Shown here one piece after another: positions 17,375 to 27,415 of a DNA stretch of 64,000 nt. How positions within the stretch are numbered: the stretch's first letter is position 1; every line of letters begins with the position of its first letter. The stretch is taken from NCBI RefSeq assembly GCF_003544815.1, contig NZ_CP032100.1, positions 744,001 through 808,000 of the forward strand, in the 5' to 3' direction. A model generated the notes under the pieces. The model saw only the letters and a list, made by a program, of their open reading frames with translations. It ran no database searches and was not told where the DNA came from. Source of the DNA: Arcobacter suis CECT 7833 (GTDB taxonomy: Bacteria > Campylobacterota > Campylobacteria > Campylobacterales > Arcobacteraceae). The position numbers and the translations under genes are program-made.

Positions 17375-18306
17375 CTTTTATTTTGTATTAAAATAATTGC
17401 TTCTTTGATTGCATTTACATAACTTTTTGTATTTATTTTTTCATTTTTATATGCAATATTAAAAGCAGTTCCATGGTCAACTGAAGTTCTAATTATTGGA
17501 AGATTTAGACTTACATTTATACTTTGGTCAAAATAAAGAGCTTTAAGTGGAGCCAATCCTTGGTCATGGTACATTGCAACAAAATATTTATAATTTTTTC
17601 GTGAAACTGGTGAAAATGCTGTATCTGGAACTAATGGACCTTTGAAGATGTTTTTTTCTAAATGTTTATTTGCTTTTTTTATAGCTTTGAAAATTTCTAC
17701 TTCTTCATCACCTAAAACGCCATTATCACTTGCATGTGGATTTAAACCTAAAACTCCAATGTTATCATTTTTCACATTTTTGTAAAAATCTATTAAAAAT
17801 TTAGTTAAATCTTCTTCATTTACTTTTTTTGCAACTTTTTTTAAAGGAATATGTTCCGTGAAAAGTCCCACAAACATCTTTTTACAACCAAGCATCATAA
17901 TGGCATTTTTACCAAAATAATCCCTTAGAACTTCGGTATGACCTTTGTATTTTATATCTGCTTTACTCCACGATTCTTTGTTAATTGGAAGTGTGCAAAT
18001 TGCATCAACTCTTTCTTTATCTGCTAAATTTATAGCATCCATAAAAGAATCATATGAGTATTTTCCTGCTTTTTTTGAAACAGTTCCTGCTTTTATTTCA
18101 AATTCACCTTTTGTTTCAAAAAGTTCAAAATCTTTTGGAATTTCTATTTTTAATTTATCACTTGCTTTTTTTAGCATAATATCGTTTATGCAATAAATTG
18201 GTTGGCAAATTTTTGATATCTTTTCATGGCATTTTAGAGCTATTTCAACTCCAATTCCATTTAAATCTCCGATGCTTATTGCAATTTTTGGTTTAATATT
18301 AGTCAT
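17371..18306 (-). CDS. pdxA: 4-hydroxythreonine-4-phosphate dehydrogenase
   Basis: NAD-dependent step of DXP-dependent vitamin B6 synthesis, producing the 3-amino-1-hydroxyacetone phosphate that PdxJ condenses. 311 residues. Seen: ISIGDLNGIGVEIALK at the start, YKGHTEVLRDYFG, MYHDQGLAPLKAL and RTSVDHGTAFNIAYK, which carry the metal-binding histidines and substrate contacts. Overlaps pdxJ by 8 bases at its start and the ATPase gene by 4 bases at its end; one transcript for the last two dedicated B6 steps. Confidence 0.95.
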   Translation of the reverse strand: MTNIKPKIAISIGDLNGIGVEIALKCHEKISKICQPIYCINDIMLKKASDKLKIEIPKDFELFETKGEFEIKAGTVSKKAGKYSYDSFMDAINLADKERVDAICTLPINKESWSKADIKYKGHTEVLRDYFGKNAIMMLGCKKMFVGLFTEHIPLKKVAKKVNEEDLTKFLIDFYKNVKNDNIGVLGLNPHASDNGVLGDEEVEIFKAIKKANKHLEKNIFKGPLVPDTAFSPVSRKNYKYFVAMYHDQGLAPLKALYFDQSINVSLNLPIIRTSVDHGTAFNIAYKNEKINTKSYVNAIKEAIILIQNKR

Positions 18307-19084
18307 TTTTAATTAACTCTTTCATATCAATAATTGCTTGACTTAAACCTGTAAAAACAGAACGAGCTATGACACTTTGTCCAATATTTAGTTCTTCAAC
18401 TTCCGGAATTTGTGAAATTAGTTTTACATTTTGATAATTTAATCCGTGCCCTGCTGCAACTTTTAGGTTTAGTTTTTTTGCTAATTTTGATGAAGTTTCA
18501 ATCTCTTGAATAGATTTATTTAATTTAGTTTTTAATTCATTTTTACTTAATTCTAACTCTTTGATTGTGTGATGAGTTTGAGATAAATTTGTATTTAACA
18601 TTGCATAAATATTTGCAAAAGTTCCTGTGTGAAGTTCAACCCATTCAACTTCAAGTTCTTTTGAAAGTTCAATAATCTCTTCCTTTGGATCAATAAATAA
18701 TGAAACTTCAATTTCATTTTCATGAAGTTTATCTATTACTTTTTGAAGTTTTTCAAAGTTTCCTTTTACATCAAGTCCACCCTCAGTTGTAACTTCATTT
18801 CTATTTTCAGGAACTAAGGTAGCTCGAGAAGGTTTTAATTTACAAACAATATCAATAATATCACTATTAATTGAACACTCTAAATTTACTGGTAGTGTTG
18901 ATTGTTGAATTATTGCAATTGCATCATTATCATGAATATGTCGTCTATCTTCTCTTAAATGAATTGTGATTTGATCTGCACCTGAGAGTTTACAAATTCC
19001 AAGGGCATCAAGGGGATTTGGGTCGTTGATTTTTCTAGCTTCTCTTAGAACGGCAATGTGGTCAATATTTACACCAAGTAACAA
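18299..19084 (-). CDS. pdxJ: Pyridoxine 5'-phosphate synthase
   Basis: Condenses 3-amino-1-hydroxyacetone phosphate with 1-deoxyxylulose 5-phosphate to give pyridoxine 5'-phosphate; 261 residues, TIM barrel. Seen: LGVNIDHIAVLREARK, DQITIHLREDRRHIHDND, NLECSIN, and VAAGHGLNYQNV. Start is TTG (19082-19084); AAAGGA lies six bases before it, and no ATG fits the conserved N-terminus. The ribosome site abuts a 13-base hairpin (19094-19135), a possible translational control. Confidence 0.95.
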   Translation of the reverse strand: MLLGVNIDHIAVLREARKINDPNPLDALGICKLSGADQITIHLREDRRHIHDNDAIAIIQQSTLPVNLECSINSDIIDIVCKLKPSRATLVPENRNEVTTEGGLDVKGNFEKLQKVIDKLHENEIEVSLFIDPKEEIIELSKELEVEWVELHTGTFANIYAMLNTNLSQTHHTIKELELSKNELKTKLNKSIQEIETSSKLAKKLNLKVAAGHGLNYQNVKLISQIPEVEELNIGQSVIARSVFTGLSQAIIDMKELIKND

Positions 19085-19093
19085 TTTGTATCC

Positions 19094-19135
19094 TTTAATA
19101 TTGGCTTTTAGTACGAAATAATAGCCAATATTAAA
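19094..19135 (-). promoter_or_regulatory. 13-bp hairpin ending at the pdxJ ribosome binding site
   Basis: TTTAATATTGGCT (19094-19106) and AGCCAATATTAAA (19123-19135) are perfect inverted repeats with a 16-base loop. In the leftward transcript the 3' arm ends in AAA, which is the first half of the pdxJ AAAGGA site. No U-tract follows, so it is a poor intrinsic terminator; occlusion of the ribosome site is a reasonable alternative. It may also mark the trpE message end. Confidence 0.5.
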
Positions 19136-19163
19136 TAAAGAAGTCTTTGTATTATTTTTTAGA

Positions 19164-20573
19164 TTATGATAAGTCTTTTAGTGTTGAGATATTAGCTGCA
19201 AGTTTATTATGAACTTCAAGATATTCGTCTTCTGGTTTTGAATCAGCAACTACACCAGCTCCTGCTTGGAAAATTACAGTATCGTGCGTAAGCATTGTAG
19301 TTCTAATAGTAATTGCACTATCCATATTTCCATCAAAACCAAAATAAGCGATACTTCCTGAATAGAAGTTTCTTTTTATTCCTTCAAATTGAGCTATTAA
19401 TTCCATTGCTCGAATTTTTGGAGCTCCTGTCATAGTTCCTGCTGTAAAAGTCGCTGCAAATAAATCAAACATATCGTATTTATCATCAATCACAGCTTCC
19501 ACATCTGAAACTATGTGCATTACATGAGAATATCTTTCTATTCTCATTAAATCAGTTACTTTTACAGTTCCAGGCTTTGCAACACGACCAACATCATTTC
19601 TTCCTAAATCAACAAGCATTAGATGTTCAGCTCTCTCTTTTGTATCGTTGATTAGTTCATTTTCCATTTCAAGGTCTTTTTCTAAAGTTTTACCTCTTTT
19701 TCGTGTCCCTGCGATTGGTCTTAAAAGCAAATGTCCATCCACAAGTCTAATCATAACTTCAGGAGAACTTCCTGCAATTGTAAAGTTTTCAAACTCTAAA
19801 AGAAAAAGATATGGGCTTGGATTTTTACTTCTTAAGGCTCTATAAAAACTAAGATGATCAACAATAGCTTTTTGAGTAAATCTATTTGACATTAAAATCT
19901 GAAAAACATCACCTGATTTTATTTTTTCTTTTGATTTTGCAACCATTTCAAAAAACTCTTCTTTTGAGAAATTAAATTTCCCTTCATCAAGAATAGTTGC
20001 TTTTTTTAATGGAGTGTATTCGTAACTTTTTAAAAGTTCTTTTTCAATGATTTCTAAATCTTTTTCTTTTTCATCCATTGAAGTGATAATTACAAGTTTT
20101 GAAGTTTTGTGGGAGAATCCAAGAATTATTTTTGGTCTTATCAAATCTAAATCAGGAATATTTAATTGATCAACTAAAGAGTTCATTGACTTCTTTAGTT
20201 TTGGTTCAAACTCTTTTCCAATATCGTATCCAACATTTCCAATAAATCCATCAATAAGACCAACGCCTAATTCTAAAGATTTATTTTTGTAAAACTCTTT
20301 GTCAAAATTTTTATAATATCTTTTTAAAAAAGTTAATGGATTTGATTCAACCGTTGAAATTTCTTGTTTTTCATTTTTATAAAAACAAGTTCCATTTTCA
20401 TACCAAACTCTTTCTCTATCACCAATAATGATGTAAGAATAATTTCCTGTACTTGAATTAATAGTACTTTCAAATAAAAATGTAATTTCATCTTTATATA
20501 ATTTTTTTATTTTTTCATATATTGAAACAGGTGTAAATTGGTCTAAAAATAGCTCTTTACTATAAAAATTCAT
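19164..20573 (-). CDS. trpE: Anthranilate synthase component I
   Basis: Makes anthranilate from chorismate with ammonia from a TrpG partner; 469 residues. Seen in the C-terminal chorismate-binding domain (about 205-465): [58 protein letters not shown] and the signature [20 protein letters not shown]. The N-terminal part carries the [14 protein letters not shown] region typical of tryptophan feedback binding. It stands alone: no trpG, trpD or leader is seen, and trpB is about 11 kb away. PabB is less likely given the N-terminal region, but the distinction rests on motifs. Confidence 0.9.
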   Translation of the reverse strand: MNFYSKELFLDQFTPVSIYEKIKKLYKDEITFLFESTINSSTGNYSYIIIGDRERVWYENGTCFYKNEKQEISTVESNPLTFLKRYYKNFDKEFYKNKSLELGVGLIDGFIGNVGYDIGKEFEPKLKKSMNSLVDQLNIPDLDLIRPKIILGFSHKTSKLVIITSMDEKEKDLEIIEKELLKSYEYTPLKKATILDEGKFNFSKEEFFEMVAKSKEKIKSGDVFQILMSNRFTQKAIVDHLSFYRALRSKNPSPYLFLLEFENFTIAGSSPEVMIRLVDGHLLLRPIAGTRKRGKTLEKDLEMENELINDTKERAEHLMLVDLGRNDVGRVAKPGTVKVTDLMRIERYSHVMHIVSDVEAVIDDKYDMFDLFAATFTAGTMTGAPKIRAMELIAQFEGIKRNFYSGSIAYFGFDGNMDSAITIRTTMLTHDTVIFQAGAGVVADSKPEDEYLEVHNKLAANISTLKDLS

Positions 20574-20587
20574 TAATACTACTTTTT

Positions 20588-21589
20588 CTAAAATTTAACT
20601 ACAAATGCACTTGTAACATTTAGTTTTTGTTTAACATCTTCAACATTTTCACTAGCTGCTGCTTTTGAAGAATATGGTCCAATTAGAACTTTGTTATATG
20701 CTACACCATTTACATTATCTTGATATATTTTATATTTTAATTTTGCATTTCTAATTGTACTTACATAACTCTCTGTTGGTTTTTTAGTAAATGCACCAAT
20801 TTGAATAAAATATCCACTTGAAACATTAGAAGAAATTTCACTTGAAGATGTTGTTGTATTACTTGGAGAATCGACTAAATCTTTAATAGAAGATTTTTTT
20901 GTTTCTACTTTTTTTGTAACAACTTCTTCTTTTGGAGTAGTTGTAGCTACTTTTTCTTTTTGTGTTACAGATTTACTTCTTTCCACTTTTTTTATAGTTT
21001 GATCAATTGCTTCATCTGAAATTCCAGCTGAGTTAGAATTGTAACTTTCTGCTTCTTTTTGTAAATTCTCAAAAGCTTTTAAACTATTAGTATCTTCTGG
21101 TTTTGTTGTATTTTCAGATCTTGTTGAATTTGATGTATTTCCTTGAACTTCTGGAATCATGGGTTCATTTGTATCTTTTTTTACTCTTTCATTGATGATT
21201 TTTTGGAAATTTTCTTCAATATTATCACTTTCTGATAATTTTTTCATTTCAGTTGAATTTGCACTATTTGATGTAAATTGATCTTCTTTTCCTGCTGAAT
21301 CATTTGTTAAAAGGCGTATAATAATTATAGTTAATAAAAATAAAACCACAAGGACAATACCTAAAATCAGGTATTTTTTCTTATTGTCCTCGTTTATATT
21401 TGATGAACCAAGCATAATATTATCAAGCTCATGTTCATTTTGTTCAATATTATTGTTTCTTTCCAAAATAACAGAGTCATTATTAATTGACATTTCTACT
21501 TCTTCAAGTTCATTTAATTTTCGTTCTAATTCTTCTCTTTCTTGTTGAATCTGAACTTTTTTAATAAACTCATCACCTTTTATTTGCAT
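20588..21589 (-). CDS. SPOR-domain single-pass membrane protein
   Basis: 333 residues. A charged cytoplasmic N-terminus with a predicted coiled coil (about 10-35), one membrane helix (about 74-94, after KKK), a long Ser/Thr/Lys/Glu-rich periplasmic linker, and a C-terminal SPOR domain (about 257-333: SGYFIQIGAFTKKPTESYV to VTSAFVVKF). SPOR domains bind denuded glycan strands at the division septum, so a division or cell-wall role is likely. Lies downstream of glyA; from memory a SPOR gene also follows lysS-glyA in Campylobacter. Partner unknown. Confidence 0.85.
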   Translation of the reverse strand: MQIKGDEFIKKVQIQQEREELERKLNELEEVEMSINNDSVILERNNNIEQNEHELDNIMLGSSNINEDNKKKYLILGIVLVVLFLLTIIIIRLLTNDSAGKEDQFTSNSANSTEMKKLSESDNIEENFQKIINERVKKDTNEPMIPEVQGNTSNSTRSENTTKPEDTNSLKAFENLQKEAESYNSNSAGISDEAIDQTIKKVERSKSVTQKEKVATTTPKEEVVTKKVETKKSSIKDLVDSPSNTTTSSSEISSNVSSGYFIQIGAFTKKPTESYVSTIRNAKLKYKIYQDNVNGVAYNKVLIGPYSSKAAASENVEDVKQKLNVTSAFVVKF

Positions 21590-21615
21590 AACTTATCCTT
21601 ATTTAAATAGAAACC

Positions 21616-22878
21616 CTAAAAAGTCGATTTATTGTAAATCACAAAATTACTAGCAAGATTTTCTAATTCTTTATTAATTTTAGCATGAAGAGCTGTATCT
21701 TCAATATTATCTAAAACATCACAAATTTTGTTTGCAATTATTTCAAACTCTTTCTCTTTCATTCCTCGTGCTGTTAATGCAGGAGATCCAATTCTAATAC
21801 CTGAAGTAACAAATGGACTTCTTGTCTCACCTGGAACTGTATTTTTATTTACTGTAATCCCTGCATTCCCTAAAGCTGCATCTGCATCTTTACCTGAAAA
21901 TGGTTTATTTAAAAAACTTACTAATACTAAGTGATTATCTGTTCCACCTGAAACTAAATCATATCCTCTTTTTATTAATACATCTGCTAATACTTTTATA
22001 TTTGCTTTTACTTGTTTTGCGTAATCTTTCCATTTTGGATCTAAGATTTCTTTAAATGCAACTGCTTTTGCAGCTATTACATGTACAAGTGGTCCACCTT
22101 GGATTCCTGGAAAAATAGCACTATTGATTTTTTTAGCTATCTCTTCATCATTTGTAAGAATCATCCCACCTCTTGGACCTCTTAAAGTCTTATGAGTAGT
22201 TGTTGTTACAACATGTGCGTATGGGAATGGACTCATATGTTCACCAGCTGCAACAAGACCTGCAATATGAGCAATATCAGCAAATAAAATTGCTCCAACA
22301 GCATCAGCTATTTCTCTGAATTTTTTGAAGTCAATTTCTCTAGCATATGCAGATGCACCACAAACTATAATTTTTGGTTGAGCTATTTTTGCAATTTCCA
22401 TAACTTTATCATAATTGATTCTTCCATCAAGTTCAACACCATAATAAAATGCAGAATAGTTTTTACCAGAAAAAGATGGTTTAGATCCATGAGTTAAATG
22501 TCCACCATGAGATAAATCCATACCAAGGATTCTATCACCTGCATTTATTAATGCAGCATAAACAGCACCATTAGCTTGCGAACCCGAATGAGGTTGAACA
22601 TTTGCATAAGAGCAACCAAAGATTTTACAAGCTCTGTCAATTGCAAGTTGCTCAACAGCATCAGCAAATTCACAACCACCATAATATCTTTTATAAGGAT
22701 ACCCCTCAGCATATTTGTTAGTAAAAACAGAACCCATAGCTTCCATAACAGCAGGACTTGTAAAGTTCTCACTTGCAATCATCTCTAAGTGATTAGTTTG
22801 TCTTTTTAATTCATTCTCTATTATTTCGAATACTTCTTTATCTGCTTGTTCTAATTTTGCGTTTGTGATATAGTTCAT
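21616..22878 (-). CDS. glyA: Serine hydroxymethyltransferase
   Basis: PLP enzyme interconverting serine and glycine while producing 5,10-methylene-THF, the FolD substrate. 420 residues, normal. Seen: [18 protein letters not shown], the [11 protein letters not shown] loop, [14 protein letters not shown], and the PLP-binding [16 protein letters not shown] with Lys230. ATG is preceded by AAGGAG. 32 bases downstream of lysS in the leftward group cvpA-lysS-glyA. Confidence 0.97.
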   Translation of the reverse strand: MNYITNAKLEQADKEVFEIIENELKRQTNHLEMIASENFTSPAVMEAMGSVFTNKYAEGYPYKRYYGGCEFADAVEQLAIDRACKIFGCSYANVQPHSGSQANGAVYAALINAGDRILGMDLSHGGHLTHGSKPSFSGKNYSAFYYGVELDGRINYDKVMEIAKIAQPKIIVCGASAYAREIDFKKFREIADAVGAILFADIAHIAGLVAAGEHMSPFPYAHVVTTTTHKTLRGPRGGMILTNDEEIAKKINSAIFPGIQGGPLVHVIAAKAVAFKEILDPKWKDYAKQVKANIKVLADVLIKRGYDLVSGGTDNHLVLVSFLNKPFSGKDADAALGNAGITVNKNTVPGETRSPFVTSGIRIGSPALTARGMKEKEFEIIANKICDVLDNIEDTALHAKINKELENLASNFVIYNKSTF

Positions 22879-22910
22879 TTGATTATTCTCCTTAAAATTA
22901 TTAATAAATA

Positions 22911-24428
22911 TTATTCTTCATCATCATGAAGATTGATTTCGTGTTTTATTGGTTTCATTGCTGGGAACAGTAATACATCTCTAATTGAGTGCTCATTTGT
23001 AAGCATCATTACTAATCTATCAATTCCAATACCTTGACCTGCTGTTGGAGCCATTCCGTAAGATAAAGCATTTACAAAATCTTCATCCATTTCATGTGCT
23101 TCATCATCTCCACCACACTCTTTTGCTGCCATTTGACCTTCAAATCTTTGAAGTTGATCAATTGGATCATTTAACTCACTAAATGCATTTGCAATCTCTT
23201 TTCCTGCAATAAATAATTCAAATCTATCAGTTAAATGAGGTTTTTCATCATTTCTTCTTGCAAGTGGAGAAATTTCAACTGGATATTCGGTAATAAATGT
23301 TGGATTGATAAGTTTTGCTTCAACATATTCATCAAATAATTCACCCTGAAGTTGTCCAATATTCATTTTAGCATTTACTTCTAGTTTATTTTCTTTCATA
23401 AATGCAATAATTTTATCTTTATCTTCAACAATATCAGAAGGCACTCCACCAATTTCTACTAAAGATTGGATTAATGGAATTTCTGTAAATTTACCAAAAT
23501 CTATTTTTAAATCACCATAAGGTAAAACAGTTGGTAATTCTAAATGTTCAAATAAATATTCAAAATATTCTTTTGTAAGTACAATCAAATCTTTATAAGT
23601 TTTATATGCCCAATAAAATTCAATAGATGTAAATTCAGGATTATGTGTAGCATCCATTCCTTCATTTCTAAAGTTTCTATTGATTTCAAATACAGCTTCA
23701 AATCCACCAACAATTAATCTTTTTAAATATAATTCAGGTGCAATTCTTAAAAATCTATCAATTCCTAAAGCATTATGATGAGTAACAAATGGTTTAGCAT
23801 TTGCTCCACCAGCAATTGGGTGCATCATTGGAGTTTCAACTTCTAGGAAACCTTTATTTTCAAAAAATCTTCTAGTTAATGAAATTACTTTACTTCTAAT
23901 ATGGAAAGTTTTTCTTACTTCAGAATTCATGATTAAATCTAAATATCTTTGTCTATATCTTAACTCTTTATCTTGAATACCATGATATTTTTCAGGAAGT
24001 GGCGAAATAGCCTTTGTAAGAATTTTTAAATCATCTGCATGTAGAGAAAGTTCACCTTGTCCAGTTACAAAAGGATAACCAGAAACTTCTATAATATCCC
24101 CAACTTCTATATTTTTTTTGAATATGTCGTTATAAAAACCCTCAGGTAAATTATCTCTTGCCACATAAACTTGAAGCATTCCACTTTCGTCTTCAATTTT
24201 TAAAAAACTAGCTTTGCCCATAAGTCTGAAAAGTTTAATTCTTCCAGCAACTGTGTAAGTTCTCTTTTCATCTCTTTTTTCTTCTGTATGAAAAATATCA
24301 CTATTTACATTTAGATATTTTGCAATTGTACAATTTCTTGAACTCTCATTTGAGTAAGGATTAATTCCTACTTCTCTTAGTTTTTCAGCTTTTTCAATTC
24401 TTTGTTGTATATATTTATTTTCAAACAA
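22911..24428 (-). CDS. lysS: Lysyl-tRNA synthetase (class II)
   Basis: Charges tRNA-Lys; 505 residues. N-terminal OB-fold anticodon domain (about 55-165: [18 protein letters not shown]) and class II catalytic core with motif 1 ([11 protein letters not shown]), motif 2 ([20 protein letters not shown]) and motif 3 ([12 protein letters not shown]). Start is TTG (24426-24428) with AAGGGA at normal distance. Follows cvpA by 15 bases. Confidence 0.97.
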   Translation of the reverse strand: MFENKYIQQRIEKAEKLREVGINPYSNESSRNCTIAKYLNVNSDIFHTEEKRDEKRTYTVAGRIKLFRLMGKASFLKIEDESGMLQVYVARDNLPEGFYNDIFKKNIEVGDIIEVSGYPFVTGQGELSLHADDLKILTKAISPLPEKYHGIQDKELRYRQRYLDLIMNSEVRKTFHIRSKVISLTRRFFENKGFLEVETPMMHPIAGGANAKPFVTHHNALGIDRFLRIAPELYLKRLIVGGFEAVFEINRNFRNEGMDATHNPEFTSIEFYWAYKTYKDLIVLTKEYFEYLFEHLELPTVLPYGDLKIDFGKFTEIPLIQSLVEIGGVPSDIVEDKDKIIAFMKENKLEVNAKMNIGQLQGELFDEYVEAKLINPTFITEYPVEISPLARRNDEKPHLTDRFELFIAGKEIANAFSELNDPIDQLQRFEGQMAAKECGGDDEAHEMDEDFVNALSYGMAPTAGQGIGIDRLVMMLTNEHSIRDVLLFPAMKPIKHEINLHDDEE

Positions 24429-24443
24429 TATTAAATCCCTTAA

Positions 24444-25175
24444 TTAATTTTCTTGTGGTTTATTAGCAATACTTCTTAGTTTTTCTTTTGTATTGTCTAT
24501 TTCTTCTTTTGTTGCATTTTTTGTATCTTCTATTTTTTCTTTAACATTATTTACAATTTCTTCTTCGGCAACTTCTTTTATACTATTTGTAGTAGATTGA
24601 ATATTTTCTTTTATGTTATTTTTTGTTTCTTCTAAAACTTCCGAAGTTTTTGTTGTATCTATTACTTTATTTACACTTGTTGTAAGTGCTGTTGTATCAA
24701 GTTTTATAATAAAAGAACCAACACTTATTAAATGAGGCATTACAAATGAATTATCAAATTTTTCATCCATTACTTTTTTAAACGATTGAACTTGATATAA
24801 AGCATAAGCAATAACTGAAAATATTAAAAATACTTTTGCTGCTCCAAATACAAATCCAAAAATTCTATCTACAACACCTAATCCACTTGCAGAAAAAATC
24901 TTGCTAACAATAATTCCAGCTGTGTAAACTACAATCCAAACAGCAACTAAAGCAGTTATAAATCCAATTAATTTTATGGTTGCTGGATTATCTAAAACTA
25001 AAATTGGAGCTAATAAATCACCTGTTTCTTTTGAAATTCTTGAAGCTACAAAAATCGCACCAATAATTCCAATAATTCCAAATACTTCTTTTATTAATCC
25101 TCTAAATAAGCCTTTAAGTCCCAGTATTAGAGTAATAGTTATAATAATTAAATCAAAAATAGAAAAATCTTGCAT
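24444..25175 (-). CDS. CvpA family membrane protein
   Basis: 243 residues. Four hydrophobic segments in the first 150 residues (about 5-22, 26-45, 63-88, 100-124) with the family pattern LILGLKGLFRGLIKEVFGII at the start, followed by a soluble Glu/Lys/Thr-rich tail (about 165-243) likely to form a helix. CvpA proteins were named for colicin V production and have been tied to envelope integrity; the molecular role is unsettled. The start has AAGGGA, and a -10-like TACAAT lies upstream at 25202-25207 (minus). Confidence 0.85.
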   Translation of the reverse strand: MQDFSIFDLIIITITLILGLKGLFRGLIKEVFGIIGIIGAIFVASRISKETGDLLAPILVLDNPATIKLIGFITALVAVWIVVYTAGIIVSKIFSASGLGVVDRIFGFVFGAAKVFLIFSVIAYALYQVQSFKKVMDEKFDNSFVMPHLISVGSFIIKLDTTALTTSVNKVIDTTKTSEVLEETKNNIKENIQSTTNSIKEVAEEEIVNNVKEKIEDTKNATKEEIDNTKEKLRSIANKPQEN

Positions 25176-25201
25176 AAAGTCCCTTTTCTTATAATTCGTG
25201 C

Positions 25202-25207
25202 ATTGTA
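25202..25207 (-). promoter_or_regulatory. Candidate -10 box for cvpA-lysS-glyA
   Basis: Minus-strand GATACAATGC gives TACAAT at 25202-25207, with a predicted start about 20 bases before the cvpA ATG. It sits in the 55-base gap after the sensor kinase, so the housekeeping genes need not depend on kinase transcription. Motif evidence only. Confidence 0.4.
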
Positions 25208-25230
25208 TCTAATCTTTACAAAATAGAAGT

Positions 25231-27306
25231 TTAATTAAAATCTATAATAAAGTTAAGCCCAGAGTAATTTTTATTTTTATAGTCAAAAGTTACATTTTGA
25301 ATATCAATTTTATAACCGAGATTTTTAACAAAAAGTTCATTTACAATATAGAGCCCAAGACCAACTCCAAAAGCTTGGTGTTTAGTTGTAAAATATGGTT
25401 CTAATATCTTTGAAATAATATTTTCATCAATACCTTTTCCTGAATCTTTTATTTGCAAAATATTATTTTTGAATTCTATTAATATAACTCTGTCTTCAAC
25501 ATTTTGAATATTTATTAATGCATGTATTGAGTTGTCTAAAATATTTAAAATAGCTTGTGAAAAATCATTTTTATTGCAGTTTAAAATTATGTCATTATCA
25601 TAAATCAATTGACATTGGATTGAATTTTTTTCTAAAATTGAATCCATGAATTTTTTTGTATTTTCTAAGGCTTCAATCAATGAAAATCTAGTTGTTTTGT
25701 CATCTGAATTAAAGAAGTTTGTGAAATTTTCTATGGTCATTGACAATTTATTTGTATTATTTATTATTCCATCGCATGATAAATTAAATTCATTATCATC
25801 AAGAATATTCAACTCTTTTTGAAGTTTCATTCCACTTGTAATTGTACTTATTACACTTAAAGGTTGTCTCCATTGATGGGCAATATTTTTTAAAGTATCT
25901 GCAATTGCAGCAATTTTTGATTGTTGAAAAAGTATTCTATCTTTTTCTTTATTTGCTTCTATTTGTTCGATTTCTTGAGTAATATCTGTAAAAGTTGCAA
26001 TAATAAACTCTTCACCTTTGACTCTTGAACATTTTATAGAAAAGTGTCTTATGTTTTCTTGCATATTTTTTAATGCAACTCTAAAATTTTTATCTGGATT
26101 TGCTAATACATATTCAGCCCAATTTTTTCCGTTATAATATTTTTCAATAATATAAGTATCATCTTGCATATCTATAAAAGCACTACAAATACATCGATAT
26201 TTGTTTTTAAAACTTATCAAATCTTTTGTATCACTAAAAAAATCATACAATCTTTGGTTTGCGTCAATAATCTCATTTCCACCAGTTATTACAATGATAT
26301 TTTGTTGAGAATTAAGAATTGATTCTTTTTTATTTTCTTGAATTTTTAATTGTCTTAAATAACTTGTATAAAGATAAATTAAAAATGAAAAAAAGATAAC
26401 TATTAATGCAATTGCTGAAATCATTATAATTTGAACTTTAAAAGATTTTACAATTCTAATATCAATATCATCAAGTTTCATAAAATTTAAAATGTATCCC
26501 AATCTTTCATTTTTATCATTATATAAATCATATTTTGATATTAAATAGTCATTTTCAATGATATAGTTATCGATTTTTAAATATTTTTCAAGTTTATTTT
26601 TTTCTAAATAAGTAACTAACTCTTTATTCACATTTTCATTTACAACATAATAATCGTCAATAAACATTTTAGTAAAAGGAAGTTTTAGCATTTCTTTATA
26701 TTTTTTATCTGTAATTACTACAGTATCAATTTTATTTTCTCTTAAATCATAAGCAATAGAATTAAAATGGCTAATAATTTCAAGTGCTCCTAAAAAATTA
26801 TTTTCTTCATCAATTATTGGAGCTCTTGCTTTTATGGTCATAGAATATAATCCTACGCTAATAGAAGTGGAAATTTTTTTATCATCTATAAATTTTTTTA
26901 AATCTTTTCTAAAAAGAAGATTGTCTCCTTTTTTATCAGTCCAAGAACGATATATACTATTTCCTTCTTTATCTATAATTTGAATCCAGATATTTTTGAA
27001 TTTTGTATTATTTTTCATTTGCTCAGAAATATCTTTATAATCGAATTTATCATATTCTTGAGTGCTCATAAGTTTGTGTAAATTATAATCTTTAACAAGA
27101 GCTAATGCTATTGATAATGTAGTGTTTGTTTTATTGCTTAAGGAATTTTCAGTAAGTTTTAAAATACTGGTATTTGCTGAATCATATATAGAGTCTAATA
27201 AAGTTTTTTGTTTGTTTAAAGTGTAATAATAAGTTCCAAATAGAATAAGAATAGCTAAAATTAAAAAAGAAAAGATAGCAAGAAAAACATTTTTTTTTGT
27301 GTACAT
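25231..27306 (-). CDS. Membrane sensor histidine kinase with periplasmic Cache-like and PAS-like domains, orphan
   Basis: 691 residues. Membrane helix 1 at about 8-28, a periplasmic sensor region (about 35-288) with IWIQIIDKEGNSIYRSW resembling a dCache/PDC fold, helix 2 at about 291-314, a PAS-like segment (about 325-445, ending IIATFTDITQEIE), the phosphoacceptor box NIAHQWRQPLSVIS with His477, and the ATPase domain with N-box FSQAILNILDNSIHAL, IKDSGKGID and GVGLGLYIVNEL. The HQWRQPLS box is the form common in this phylum. No response regulator is adjacent; both neighbours are housekeeping genes. The ligand cannot be told from sequence. Confidence 0.9.
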   Translation of the reverse strand: MYTKKNVFLAIFSFLILAILILFGTYYYTLNKQKTLLDSIYDSANTSILKLTENSLSNKTNTTLSIALALVKDYNLHKLMSTQEYDKFDYKDISEQMKNNTKFKNIWIQIIDKEGNSIYRSWTDKKGDNLLFRKDLKKFIDDKKISTSISVGLYSMTIKARAPIIDEENNFLGALEIISHFNSIAYDLRENKIDTVVITDKKYKEMLKLPFTKMFIDDYYVVNENVNKELVTYLEKNKLEKYLKIDNYIIENDYLISKYDLYNDKNERLGYILNFMKLDDIDIRIVKSFKVQIIMISAIALIVIFFSFLIYLYTSYLRQLKIQENKKESILNSQQNIIVITGGNEIIDANQRLYDFFSDTKDLISFKNKYRCICSAFIDMQDDTYIIEKYYNGKNWAEYVLANPDKNFRVALKNMQENIRHFSIKCSRVKGEEFIIATFTDITQEIEQIEANKEKDRILFQQSKIAAIADTLKNIAHQWRQPLSVISTITSGMKLQKELNILDDNEFNLSCDGIINNTNKLSMTIENFTNFFNSDDKTTRFSLIEALENTKKFMDSILEKNSIQCQLIYDNDIILNCNKNDFSQAILNILDNSIHALINIQNVEDRVILIEFKNNILQIKDSGKGIDENIISKILEPYFTTKHQAFGVGLGLYIVNELFVKNLGYKIDIQNVTFDYKNKNYSGLNFIIDFN

Positions 27307-27403
27307 TAATTATAGACTTTTAGTAGATTTATAAGAAGTTATCATATTAAAATGTAACTTTTCTTTTGATTAATGTTTTCATTTAGAATTAATAAATTTG
27401 TGA

Positions 27404-27409
27404 TAAAAT
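27404..27409 (+). promoter_or_regulatory. Candidate -10 box directly upstream of ispG (leaderless arrangement)
   Basis: TGTGATAAAATC precedes the ispG ATG; TAAAAT at 27404-27409 ends seven bases before the A of ATG at 27416, the usual distance to a transcription start. No Shine-Dalgarno is present in the preceding 20 bases. The pattern suggests a leaderless mRNA, but only from motif spacing. Confidence 0.4.
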
Positions 27410-27415
27410 CTCAAC

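Noticed and set aside
19164..20573. PabB (aminodeoxychorismate synthase) identity for trpE
   Set aside because: The N-terminal [14 protein letters not shown] region is typical of feedback-regulated TrpE; PabB usually lacks it.
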